Shown: positions 1 to 7,922 of the stretch, one piece after another
Layout: the number at the start of each line of letters is the position of its first letter
How positions within the stretch are numbered: position 1 is the stretch's first letter
Assembly: GCA_041568335.1 (NCBI GenBank)
Contig: JBFFZZ010000022.1
Coordinates: forward strand, 1-20,720
From: WVWW01 sp041568335
GTDB lineage: Bacteria; Acidobacteriota; Polarisedimenticolia; Polarisedimenticolales; Polarisedimenticolaceae
Direction of reading: 5' to 3'
DNA length: 20,720 nt
The notes under the pieces: model-generated
Told to the model about the DNA's origin: nothing
The model's database searches: none
Seen by the model: only the letters and a program-made list of their open reading frames with translations
Program-made: the position numbers and the translations under genes

Positions 1-1
1 G

Positions 2-319
2 TGGAGGTTCCCGGACGGGCACTCGGTGATCATCCTCGCCGAGGGACGCCTGCTGAACCTGGGCTGCGCCACGGGTCATCCGTCGTTCGTGATGTCCAAC
101 TCGTTCACCAACCAGGTGCTGGCGCAGGTCGAGCTGAACACGAACAAAGAGGCCTACGAGAAGAAGGTCTACCGGCTGCCCAAAAAGCTCGACGAGGAAG
201 TGGCGCGTCTGCACCTCGACAAGCTCGGCGTCAAGCTGACGCGGCTGACCAAGGAACAAGCCGACTACATCGGCGTCGACGTCGACGGGCCGTACAAGCC
301 GGACCACTACCGCTACTAG
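2..319 (+). CDS. ahcY: Adenosylhomocysteinase, C-terminal part (5' end outside window)
   Basis: S-adenosyl-L-homocysteine hydrolase reversibly splits S-adenosylhomocysteine into adenosine and homocysteine in the cytosol. This removes the inhibitory by-product of methyl transfer and feeds the methionine cycle. Only about the last 105 residues are present, read in frame from base 2 (WRFPDGHSVI...). The segment NLGCATGHPSFVMSNSF, the following NQVLAQVEL, and the terminal GPYKPDHYRY are near-diagnostic of this enzyme; the closing KPDHYRY tail is the conserved C-terminus that completes the neighbouring subunit's NAD site in the tetramer. The family is about 430-470 residues long, so roughly three quarters of the gene lies upstream. 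The stop codon is followed about 25 bases later by a strong intrinsic terminator, so this is the last gene of its transcript. Identification is secure. Confidence 0.96.
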   Translation, partial: WRFPDGHSVIILAEGRLLNLGCATGHPSFVMSNSFTNQVLAQVELNTNKEAYEKKVYRLPKKLDEEVARLHLDKLGVKLTRLTKEQADYIGVDVDGPYKPDHYRY

Positions 320-344
320 CGCGGCGCGGATTCGAGAGCACGAT

Positions 345-374
345 GCCGGCGGGGCGACCCGCCGGCCTTTTTTT
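345..374 (+). terminator. Intrinsic terminator of ahcY
   Basis: A perfect 9-bp GC stem (GCCGGCGGG at 345-353, CCCGCCGGC at 358-366) closes a GCGA tetraloop of the stable GNRA class. One C and a run of seven T (368-374) follow. The T run lies only on the plus-strand side, so termination is directional for ahcY. The last two T are shared with the TAA stop of the convergent gene (complement 373-375). Confidence 0.93.
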
Positions 375-1131
375 AGCCGGGGGCGACGACCAGCGCCGGC
401 ATGCGCTCCGCCGTCGGCGGCCAGTCGATGATCAACCCCCGCCCGACGCCCTGCGCGACCTTTTCGCCATACAAGTGGTCGACGAGGTACATCGCGACGT
501 CGTAGCTCCTGGCGCCCCCCTCGCTGGTCAACATCGGACCGTCGTGCACGAAACTCACACCACGGACGAGATCCAGGCCGGGGAAGTCCGCGGCGAACCG
601 ATCCTGGTCGCCGGGGAACGTCGTGCAGCGCCGGCCTTCGAGTAACCCGGCCGCAGCGAGCACGAACGCGCCGTCGCAAAGGGACACGACGAAGCTGGCC
701 TTCGACCCGACGCGCTGCACCCACTCCATCATCGCCACGTTCTTCAGGTCCTCGTCCATGCTGCCCTCGGCGGAGGGCACGAGCAGGATGTCGACCGGCG
801 GCGCGGTCTCGAAGCTGTAGTGCGCGCCGATGGTCAATCCCTCGAAGCTGACGACGGCCTCACCGTCCGGCGACACCGTGAAGACCTCGATGCCGGGCTC
901 GGTGTGGAAGATCGTGTGTTGCAAGATGTCGTAAGGCGCCATCAGCTCGGAGTTGTAAACTCCGTCGACGATCAGGAAACCGGCGTTCAGCTTGCGGCCG
1001 AGGTCGAGTCCGGCGGGTGGAGCAAGACGTTCCCACGCGGGTCCGTCGGCGGCGGTATCGGCCGGAATCCGCTCGGTGGCACACGAGAACGTGCAGGTGA
1101 GCGCCAGGGCGAAGATCAAGCGACGAGTCAT
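373..1131 (-). CDS. DJ-1/PfpI (GlxA-type) family protein with N-terminal export signal, putative lipoprotein
   Basis: This 252-residue protein has a DJ-1/PfpI-like glutamine-amidotransferase fold resembling the N-terminal domain of GlxA/AraC-type regulators, but without a DNA-binding domain. The nucleophile elbow VVSLCDGAFVLAAAGLLEG puts the reactive cysteine at about residue 152. Glu62 in NSELMAPYDIL matches the family's conserved acidic residue. The N-terminus (MTRRLIFALALTCTFSCATE) has basic residues, a hydrophobic stretch and Cys17, so it looks like a signal peptide and possibly a lipoprotein signal; the -3 position is Thr rather than Leu, so lipidation is uncertain. The start at 1131 is fixed by the ATGA overlap with the upstream phosphofructokinase gene, indicating coupled translation. 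The exact reaction is unknown: family members include proteases, chaperones, glyoxalase-like enzymes, isonitrile hydratases and sensors. Confidence 0.85.
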   Translation of the reverse strand: MTRRLIFALALTCTFSCATERIPADTAADGPAWERLAPPAGLDLGRKLNAGFLIVDGVYNSELMAPYDILQHTIFHTEPGIEVFTVSPDGEAVVSFEGLTIGAHYSFETAPPVDILLVPSAEGSMDEDLKNVAMMEWVQRVGSKASFVVSLCDGAFVLAAAGLLEGRRCTTFPGDQDRFAADFPGLDLVRGVSFVHDGPMLTSEGGARSYDVAMYLVDHLYGEKVAQGVGRGLIIDWPPTAERMPALVVAPG

Positions 1132-2744
1132 TCTGCGGAGGTTTCGAGCTGCAGCGTCCGTGTCGTACGCTCGGTGATCTCCGGCGGTCCGAAATACTGG
1201 ATCGGCCCCGGGTAGACATAGGCGTCGTCGCGGCACCAGTCGTCGCGGTGTGTTGCGAGCTCCCCGAACGGAGCTTCCTCGAGATCGACCAGCGCCTTGG
1301 CGATCACGGGCGTCCACTCGCCCTTGCGTTTCTCGCGCGTCATGAGCGAGGTCAGCGGGATCCCCCCGGCGGTCCATTCCGCGGCGGGCGCGGCCAGATC
1401 GCCGACGCAACAGACGTAGCCGGTTTTCTCGTGCGCGATGAGCAGGGCGGCAACCCGTCCCAGCGCGGCGGTGTAGTTGGCGTCGAAATTGGTCGGCGCC
1501 GCACAGCGGCCCTCGTAGCCGAAGAAATGATGCTGCGCCGAGAACTTCTTGTTGTACCCGGCATCTCCGGCCAACCGTCTTCGCACGGTCTCGATGAGCA
1601 GCGCTTCGGTGTCGATGCGGCTTACCTGGACGTTTCCGTGCGAGTCCCGATCGAGCAACAGCTGCTCGCGTATCCGATCGGGGAGCGTGTTGAACACACC
1701 TGCGCTTTGCGGCGTGAGCCGCTGTGAAAGCGACGAGCTCGCGGCGCCGTCGGCAAGCAACGCGTTGATCTCCTCGATCAGCGCACCGACCTCGGGGAGG
1801 AACTCGATCAGCCCCTCGGGGACGAGGCAGACACCGTAGAAACGTCCCTCCTGAGCCCGCTCGCGGACGGCGGCGGCGACACGGTCGGTGAGCTGCTCCA
1901 ACGTCCATCCCCTTTGTCGTACCTCCTCGCCGATCAACGCGACGTTGGGTCGCGTCGCCAGCGCGCACTCGAGCGTGACGTGACTCGTGCTACGCCCCAT
2001 CAACTTGATGAAGTGCCAGTATTTCTTCGCGCTGAGTGCGTCGCGCTCGACGTTGCCGATGAGCTCGGAGTAGACCTTCGTCGCGGTGTCGAAGCCGAAC
2101 GAGGCCTCGATGCCTCCGCCCTTGAGGTCGCCGTCGATCGTCTTGGGGGCACCGACGACGGCCGTCGGCTGGCCGTGCGTCACGAAGTACTGGGCCAGTA
2201 CCGCGGCGTTGGTGTTCGAATCGTCGCCGCCGATGACGAGCAGGCCGTCGAGCCCCAGCGCGGCGCTGGTCTCGCGACAGGCCGCGAGCTGTTCGGGGGT
2301 CTCGATCTTGTCGCGGCCGGACCCGATCATGTCGAAACCGCCCGTGTTGCGGTAGGCGTCGATCTCCGCGGCCGTCAGCTCGCGGTGGTCGGGCTCGAAG
2401 ATCCCCCGTGGACCCCCGAGGAACCCCAGCAGCCGCGAATCGGCGTGCCATTCCACCAGCGCGTCGTGGAGCCCGGCGATGACGTTGTGCCCCCCGGGTG
2501 CCTGGCCCCCGCTCAACACGACACCCACGGTCAAGGGACGCCGCGTGGCCTCGGAGGTCCCGGCCTCGAAGCGGACGACCGGGGCGCCGAACAGGTCGGG
2601 GAACTCCTCACGAATCGCCTGGGCGTGCGAGCGGGACGCCGTGGCCGGCCCCTCCCTGACGGTGACATGGGCGGCTTTCGCGGCGAGAACGCGGGGACCG
2701 GCCGGCCGGTAGCCCAACCGGGCGCTTTCGAGCGGCGAGATCAT
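1128..2744 (-). CDS. pfp: Pyrophosphate-dependent phosphofructokinase (diphosphate--fructose-6-phosphate 1-phosphotransferase), long form
   Basis: This cytosolic enzyme reversibly phosphorylates fructose 6-phosphate to fructose 1,6-bisphosphate with PPi instead of ATP. The donor call rests on GGDDSNTNAA (residues about 172-181): ATP-dependent enzymes have GGDGS, and Asp at the fourth position selects PPi. PKTIDGDLK (about 200-208), also typical of PPi enzymes, holds the catalytic Asp. GGQAPGGHN (79-87) and LMGRSTSHVTLECAL (248 onward) are further family blocks. At about 538 residues it belongs to the long, plant-beta-like class. I chose ATG 2744 because GGAAGG lies 9 bases upstream and the resulting N-terminus (ISPLESARLGYRP) matches the family; an in-frame ATG at 2753 directly abuts GGAAGG and is less likely. 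A TATAAT upstream agrees. The stop overlaps the next gene's ATG. This indicates glycolysis/gluconeogenesis with a reversible PPi-linked step. Confidence 0.94.
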   Translation of the reverse strand: MISPLESARLGYRPAGPRVLAAKAAHVTVREGPATASRSHAQAIREEFPDLFGAPVVRFEAGTSEATRRPLTVGVVLSGGQAPGGHNVIAGLHDALVEWHADSRLLGFLGGPRGIFEPDHRELTAAEIDAYRNTGGFDMIGSGRDKIETPEQLAACRETSAALGLDGLLVIGGDDSNTNAAVLAQYFVTHGQPTAVVGAPKTIDGDLKGGGIEASFGFDTATKVYSELIGNVERDALSAKKYWHFIKLMGRSTSHVTLECALATRPNVALIGEEVRQRGWTLEQLTDRVAAAVRERAQEGRFYGVCLVPEGLIEFLPEVGALIEEINALLADGAASSSLSQRLTPQSAGVFNTLPDRIREQLLLDRDSHGNVQVSRIDTEALLIETVRRRLAGDAGYNKKFSAQHHFFGYEGRCAAPTNFDANYTAALGRVAALLIAHEKTGYVCCVGDLAAPAAEWTAGGIPLTSLMTREKRKGEWTPVIAKALVDLEEAPFGELATHRDDWCRDDAYVYPGPIQYFGPPEITERTTRTLQLETSAE

Positions 2745-2792
2745 CCGTGCCATCCTTCCGGCCTCCGCGTCGGGCAACAGAAAAGAGTCGCG

Positions 2793-2798
2793 ATTATA
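2793..2798 (-). promoter_or_regulatory. Candidate -10 element for the pfp/DJ-1 operon
   Basis: The minus strand reads TATAAT exactly, a perfect sigma-70-type -10 hexamer in otherwise GC-rich DNA. It would start transcription near 2786, giving a leader of about 40 bases before the pfp ATG at 2744. No good -35 hexamer is found at the usual 16-18 base spacing, so the call rests on the -10 and its position. Confidence 0.45.
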
Positions 2799-2870
2799 GG
2801 TCAGGGCCGGCTGCGGGGTCTCGTCGGCTGGGGTATCCTTCACGGTCGCGACCTCAAACGGGATTTCAAG

Positions 2871-5800
2871 ATGTTCTCCAGACGGAAGACGGTTGGTTTT
2901 CTGATGCTCGGTGCGGCTGTCGCATCGCTCGGCTGTTCGTCCGGCAGCCCCGAGGACCCCGGTTCGGTCCCCGAGGAAGTGATCGAGCTGAACATCCTCG
3001 GCACGGCCTATCTGGGACAGTTCGACTGGGAGCCCGCGCACGAGGCATTCTCGAAGGCCGTCAAGCTGCGGCGCCGCGATCCGTTGCTGCTCACCAATCT
3101 CGGCGTCACGTTGGTCCAGCAGAACCGGCTCGCCGAAGCGGCCGAGTCGTTCAACGAAGCGCTCGCGATCGACCCCGATTTTCCCTGGGCGCACTACAAT
3201 CTCGGCCTGCTGGCCAAGAACGACGGAGATTTTGCCGGCGCCGTCGGCCACTTCGAGACGGTCGCCGCCCACGACGGCGACGACCTGCACGCCCAGTACA
3301 ACCTGGCCAGCGTGTTGGCCCGTCTCGACCGGCCCGAGGAGGCGGAGACGGCATTCCGTAACGCCCTGGCCCAAAACCCGACACACGTCTCGACGCTCTA
3401 CGCGCTGGGGCAGTTCCTGATGCAAAACGGCCGTCAGGAAGAAGGCATCGAGCTGATCCAGGCCTCCGAGGAGATCCGCACGCGTCACGGCGGCGAGACG
3501 ATCGGGATTGCCTACGGTGAGCAGGGCTTTTACGCGATGGGGATCGATTATCCGGGAGACGCGCTCGCCGCGCCGGAGGCGATCGAGGTGCGCTACGAGG
3601 CAGGCGCTTCGTTGACGGAAAAGGCGGTCGCCTGGACGCTGGCGCCCGTGGACGGAGCCACCGCGCTGATCACGACCGACGGGACGGCTCCGGCAACCCT
3701 GCGCGGGGCGTCGGCGGGCCTCGGTCCGGACGGCACGGCGTTCTACGCGCTCGCGACCGGGGATCTCGACAACGACGGAACCGTCGACCACGCCGCCCTG
3801 GGCGCGGATTTCTCCGCGCCGGCGCCGACCTCCGGGGTGTGGGTCCGGATCGGCGAGCGCGGCTGGGAGGTCGCCGATCTGCCCTGGCCGGACCAGCCGG
3901 CCGGTCCCGAGAGCATCACCCTCGTCGACAAGGACCACGACGGCGATCTCGATCTGTTCGCCTGCGGGCGTGGCGGTTGCATGATCGCGATCAACGACGG
4001 CACGGGCTCGTTCTCTTCGGACTCGGTCGCCGCAGCCGGTCTGATCACCGGCCGGTTGAGTCCTCCCGTGCAGGTGGCGTTCTCGGACCTCGACAACGAT
4101 CGCGATATCGACCTCGTCGTCGCGGACACCGATGAAGTGCGCTGGTTCAGCAACCAGCGCGACGGCACCTTCGCGTCCGTCGGCCCCGAACGCGGCTTGG
4201 GTGGTGCCGGCGGCGGTCCGTTGGAGATCGTCGATCTCGACAAGAACGGCACGATGGATCTGTTGCTCGCGGGCCCCGCGGGGCTGCGTTGGCTACGGAA
4301 CACGCGCGGTGGCTTCGGCGAGCCCGAGGTGCTGGCGGAAGACGCCATCGGGTCGGTCCTGATCACCGACATCGATAATGACGGATTCCTGGATCCCGTT
4401 TTTTCGACGTCGACCGGCATCGGCGTGTTGCACAACCGCGGTGCCGGCAAATGGGAACGACGGGACGAGTTGTTCGCCACGGCGGACGGGCCCGGTGAAC
4501 CGCTGGAATCGTGGGACGCTGACGGCGACGGCGATCTCGATCTCGCCGTGCGCGGTCCCGGCGGCTCGGTGACGCTGTGGACCAACGTGGGCGGTAACGC
4601 TCATCGCTCGATCACGATCACGGCCGAGGGCGTGGGCGACAACAAGTTCGGCATCGGTGCCAAGGTCGAGATCCTCGCCGGTGCCTTGCGGCAGAAGTTC
4701 GAGCTCTCCCGTCCGGTGTCCCTGGTCGTCGGGTTGGGCCGGCGCGAGACCGTTCAGTCGGTGCGTTTTCTGTGGCCCAGCGGCGTGCTGCAGGACGAGG
4801 TCAACCTGCCCGTGACCGAGGTCGCGACAATCGTGCAGCTCGATCGCAAGGGAACCTCCTGTCCGCTGCTCTACGCCTGGCGTGACGGCGGCTGGCGTTT
4901 CGTAACGGACTTCCTCGGCGGCGCGGCGATCGGCTATCGGAAAGCTCCCGGTGTGTTCAGCACGCCGGACACCGACGAGATCATCCTGATCGATCAACCT
5001 CTGACCGCGGAGGACGGTTTCGTGAAGCTGCGTTTGAACAACCAGCTCGAGGAGGTGATCTGGTTCGATCAGGCCGAGCTCGTCGTCGTCGATCACCCGG
5101 CCGGGAGCGTGGTGTACCCCAACGAGCGTTTGATGCCGGCGCCGCCGTGGCCGCGTTTCGAGCTCTTCGCCTCACACGATGTCCGGCCCGTCGCCGCCGC
5201 TCTCAGCGTCGAAACCGGTGTCGCGGTGACCGGGGCGCTGCGTTCGAACGACCGCACCACCGTCGACGACTTCGATCGGCTGCCGTTCAAGGGCTATGCG
5301 GAGATGCACACCCTCGAGCTGGACCTCGGGTCGTTCGCGCGTGATCGACGCGTCGTCCTGCTGCTGGACGGCTGGATCGACTACGCGGACTCGAGCGCCA
5401 ACGTGGCCGCGCTGCAGGCGGGCGCGACCCTGATCCCGCCACGGTTGAGCGTCGCCGACGGCGCGGGTGGCTGGCTCGAGGCCGCGGGACGCATGGGCTT
5501 CCCCGCCGGATTACCGAAGACGATGAGCGTCGATCTGTCGGGTCTGTTCGTCTCCGACGACCACCGCATCCGGATCGCCACCAACATGCGCATCTACTGG
5601 GACCGGGCTCGTGTGATGGTCGGCGGCGAGGCGTTGGAGGTCGACGTTCAGCGGATCCCGGTCGCCTCCGCGGAGCTGCGCTACGGCGGGTTCCCGCAGC
5701 CCACGAGCCCCGACGGGCGCAAGCCGCTGGCCTACGATCCGGAATCGGTCGCCCGGCACGGCGGGTGGAAGGCCCACGTCGGTGCCTATACGGGGTTCGG

Positions 5801-6152
5801 CGAGGTCGCCGCCCTGCTGCGCGACATCGACGACGCTTTCGTGACGACACGCAACGGCGACGAGATCGAGCTGCGCTTTCCCGCGCCCGCACCCCCGGCA
5901 CCGGGTCGCGAGCGCACGTACCTCCTGTTCGCCGACGGCTTCGGCAAGGACATGGACCCGAATTCCGCGGCGGCCACGAATCTCGGGCCCCTGCCGTTCC
6001 ACGGCATGCCGTACTACCCCTACGGCGACGAGGTGACGCCGCCGCAACGCCCGCACATCGACCAGCCTCCGATGCGCCGCGTGCTCCCGTCGGACGACGG
6101 GTTACCGGGGGCCTTACCGCAAGTGCTGGCCTCGCGTACCGACGCGCCCTAG
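2871..6152 (+). CDS. TPR / FG-GAP (VCBS) / ASPIC-UnbV repeat lipoprotein
   Basis: This 1,093-residue protein is probably exported and surface- or periplasm-anchored. The N-terminus has Arg-Arg-Lys, a hydrophobic stretch and Cys22 (ASLGC), a relaxed lipobox. Residues about 35-205 form four to five tetratricopeptide repeats (for example FPWAHYNLGLLAKNDGDFAGAVGHFE). Residues about 290-575 are FG-GAP/VCBS-type repeats with six Asp-rich calcium-binding loops: DLDNDGTVD, DKDHDGDLD, DLDNDRDID, DLDKNGTMD, DIDNDGFLD and DADGDGDLD, probably folding into a beta-propeller. Residues about 578-660 (FGIGAKVEI...VRFLWPSGVLQDE) resemble the ASPIC/UnbV domain. The last 430 residues match nothing I recognise. 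ATG 2871 is the only sensible start for the signal sequence, but its SD is weak. A deacylase lipoprotein starts 4 bases after the stop, so the two are probably co-expressed. No enzymatic function is evident; calcium-dependent binding or scaffolding is inference. Confidence 0.85.
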   Translation: MFSRRKTVGFLMLGAAVASLGCSSGSPEDPGSVPEEVIELNILGTAYLGQFDWEPAHEAFSKAVKLRRRDPLLLTNLGVTLVQQNRLAEAAESFNEALAIDPDFPWAHYNLGLLAKNDGDFAGAVGHFETVAAHDGDDLHAQYNLASVLARLDRPEEAETAFRNALAQNPTHVSTLYALGQFLMQNGRQEEGIELIQASEEIRTRHGGETIGIAYGEQGFYAMGIDYPGDALAAPEAIEVRYEAGASLTEKAVAWTLAPVDGATALITTDGTAPATLRGASAGLGPDGTAFYALATGDLDNDGTVDHAALGADFSAPAPTSGVWVRIGERGWEVADLPWPDQPAGPESITLVDKDHDGDLDLFACGRGGCMIAINDGTGSFSSDSVAAAGLITGRLSPPVQVAFSDLDNDRDIDLVVADTDEVRWFSNQRDGTFASVGPERGLGGAGGGPLEIVDLDKNGTMDLLLAGPAGLRWLRNTRGGFGEPEVLAEDAIGSVLITDIDNDGFLDPVFSTSTGIGVLHNRGAGKWERRDELFATADGPGEPLESWDADGDGDLDLAVRGPGGSVTLWTNVGGNAHRSITITAEGVGDNKFGIGAKVEILAGALRQKFELSRPVSLVVGLGRRETVQSVRFLWPSGVLQDEVNLPVTEVATIVQLDRKGTSCPLLYAWRDGGWRFVTDFLGGAAIGYRKAPGVFSTPDTDEIILIDQPLTAEDGFVKLRLNNQLEEVIWFDQAELVVVDHPAGSVVYPNERLMPAPPWPRFELFASHDVRPVAAALSVETGVAVTGALRSNDRTTVDDFDRLPFKGYAEMHTLELDLGSFARDRRVVLLLDGWIDYADSSANVAALQAGATLIPPRLSVADGAGGWLEAAGRMGFPAGLPKTMSVDLSGLFVSDDHRIRIATNMRIYWDRARVMVGGEALEVDVQRIPVASAELRYGGFPQPTSPDGRKPLAYDPESVARHGGWKAHVGAYTGFGEVAALLRDIDDAFVTTRNGDEIELRFPAPAPPAPGRERTYLLFADGFGKDMDPNSAAATNLGPLPFHGMPYYPYGDEVTPPQRPHIDQPPMRRVLPSDDGLPGALPQVLASRTDAP

Positions 6153-6156
6153 ACCG

Positions 6157-7905
6157 TTGGTGCGGCTCGCCGCGATCGTCCTGCCGGTGCTGCTCGTGGC
6201 GAGCTGCCAGCCGTCGAGGAACGTCGACACGATCCTGCGCGGCGCGCTCGTCTATGACGGCTCGGGCGGTGAGCCCCGGCACGCGGACATCGCCATCGAC
6301 GGCGGGACCGTCGTCGCGTTCGGTTCGGCCGACGGGCTGTCCGGCAACCAGGAACTCGACCTCCACGGTTTCGCCATCGCTCCGGGATTCGTCGACATCC
6401 ATTCCCACGCCGATCTGATCCTGCTGGCGGACGACGCGCGCCGGGCGGGCCTGCTCGAGGCCAAAATCCGCCAGGGAGTGACCACGATCGTCGTCGGCAA
6501 CTGCGCGCTGGGCCCGGCGCCGGCGAACGAGGCGTCGAGTGAGATCCTGGCTGGTGTCAATGCCTGGATGACCCCGCACGGGGTCACCGCGGGCGCGCTG
6601 ACGGTCGCGGCCTACCTCGACCGGCTTGACGCGCTCGGTGTCCCGCTCAACGTCGCGACGCTCGTCCCGCACGGACCCCTGCGGATCTCCGCAATGGGTC
6701 TGCAACCGGGACCACCGGACACCGTCCAGGCGGCCGCGATCGAGGCGGCGCTGCGTGACGGGCTCGATGCCGGGGCGTACGGGCTGTCCGTCGGGTTGAT
6801 CTACCCCCCGGGGATGTACAGCGACACCGAGGAGCTGAGCGGGCTGGCGCGGATCGTGGCGGGACGCGACGCTCTGTTGACGGCGCACGTTCGCGGCTCT
6901 TCGGAGACGCTGATCGACGCGACCCAAGAGCTCATCGAGATCGCCCGCGCGACGGGCGCCCGTGTGCATCACTCGCACCTCGAAGCCGTGGGCGACACGT
7001 TCTGGCCGGGGATCGAGAAGGTGCTCGCACTGGAAGACACCGCGCGCGGCGAGGACCTCCGGATCAGCCATGACGTGTTCCCCTACACACGCGCCGCGAC
7101 GATGATGTCGGCGATCTTCCCGCCGTGGAGTCTCGCCGGTGGGGTTCCCGCGTTGCTGGAGCGCCTCGAGGATTCCGCGACGCGGGAACGGATCCGGGCC
7201 GAGCTGGAAACACGCAAGCCCGAGTGGCCGCCGTGGCAAGCGGGTGGTTGGCCGCACAACCTGGTCGGCGCGGTCGGCTGGGACGGGATTTACGTCGCCA
7301 GCGTCGGGCCCGGTGGCCCCGTGGAATACGTGGGTCGGGACCTGCGATCGATCGCCGCGGAGGAGAACCGTGAGCCCTTCGACGTCGTCGCCGATTTGAT
7401 GCTCTCGGAAGACGGACGCGTCGGGCAGCTCGTCGGGGAGATCTCGGGGCAGGACGGTCTGCTCACGATCCTCGCTCACCCGGCCGCCGCCGTGATCAGC
7501 GACGCCGAGGATTACGGCCGCGGGGTCCCTCACCCCGCGCACGCCGGTGCGTTCGCGCGGGCGCTGCGGCTGAACCGCGAGCACGCGCTGATGCCCGAGG
7601 CCGAGATGATCCGTCGCATGACCTCGTACCCCGCCACGATCGTCGGCATCGACACGGTCGGCCGCCTCGATCCGGGTGGTGTTGCCGATCTCGTCGTGCT
7701 CGATCCGGCGACGGTGACCGAGAGGGCCGACTGGGACTCCCCCAGGGAGTTCGCCTCGGGGATCGAAGGCGTGATGATCGGGGGTCGCTGGATCGTCTAC
7801 GCGGGCGACTACCTGCCGGGCTCGAACGGGCGGGTCTTGCGCCGGCCGTCGCAGGGTGCCGTTGTGGGGGCCGCTCGTACTGAACGTACCGACCCGGAGC
7901 CCTGA
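6157..7905 (+). CDS. N-acyl-D-amino-acid deacylase family amidohydrolase, putative lipoprotein
   Basis: Members of this metal-dependent amidohydrolase family (D-aminoacylase, dihydroorotase-like TIM barrel) release D-amino acids from N-acyl-D-amino acids or related amides. Visible metal-site motifs are DIHSHAD (His82, His84), VVGNCALGP (Cys116, typical of D-aminoacylases), AHVRGSS (His244), HHSHLEAVG (His274) and ISDAEDYG (Asp449). The block HDVFPYTRAATMMSAIFPPW and the closing GVADLVVLDPATV also fit. The N-terminus VRLAAIVLPVLLVASC has a good lipobox (V-A-S-C, Cys17), placing the enzyme on an envelope membrane rather than in the cytosol. It begins at TTG 6157 or GTG 6160, only 4-7 bases after the previous stop and without a clear SD, so reinitiation by coupling is likely. 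Length 582 is slightly above the family norm. The substrate is unknown; related members hydrolyse other amides. Confidence 0.9.
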   Translation: MVRLAAIVLPVLLVASCQPSRNVDTILRGALVYDGSGGEPRHADIAIDGGTVVAFGSADGLSGNQELDLHGFAIAPGFVDIHSHADLILLADDARRAGLLEAKIRQGVTTIVVGNCALGPAPANEASSEILAGVNAWMTPHGVTAGALTVAAYLDRLDALGVPLNVATLVPHGPLRISAMGLQPGPPDTVQAAAIEAALRDGLDAGAYGLSVGLIYPPGMYSDTEELSGLARIVAGRDALLTAHVRGSSETLIDATQELIEIARATGARVHHSHLEAVGDTFWPGIEKVLALEDTARGEDLRISHDVFPYTRAATMMSAIFPPWSLAGGVPALLERLEDSATRERIRAELETRKPEWPPWQAGGWPHNLVGAVGWDGIYVASVGPGGPVEYVGRDLRSIAAEENREPFDVVADLMLSEDGRVGQLVGEISGQDGLLTILAHPAAAVISDAEDYGRGVPHPAHAGAFARALRLNREHALMPEAEMIRRMTSYPATIVGIDTVGRLDPGGVADLVVLDPATVTERADWDSPREFASGIEGVMIGGRWIVYAGDYLPGSNGRVLRRPSQGAVVGAARTERTDPEP

Positions 7906-7922
7906 TCCCTTCCGGATCAGGG
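7900..7922. terminator. Hairpin at a convergent junction, possibly a bidirectional terminator
   Basis: A perfect 9-bp inverted repeat (CCCTGATCC at 7900-7908, GGATCAGGG at 7914-7922) has a 5-base loop. The left arm contains the TGA stop of the deacylase (7903-7905) and the right arm contains the TGA stop of the epimerase (complement 7917-7919). No T run follows on either strand, so efficient intrinsic termination is not certain; the hairpin may instead protect 3' ends. Confidence 0.6.

Noticed and set aside
1914..2870. In-frame upstream extension of the TPR/FG-GAP protein opposite pfp
   Set aside because: The extension is antisense to the pfp coding sequence, lacks similarity, and would bury the lipoprotein signal that begins at 2871.
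2754..3938. Upstream extension of pfp on the minus strand
   Set aside because: The translated extension is antisense to the TPR gene and lies upstream of the TATAAT and SD that fit the start at 2744.
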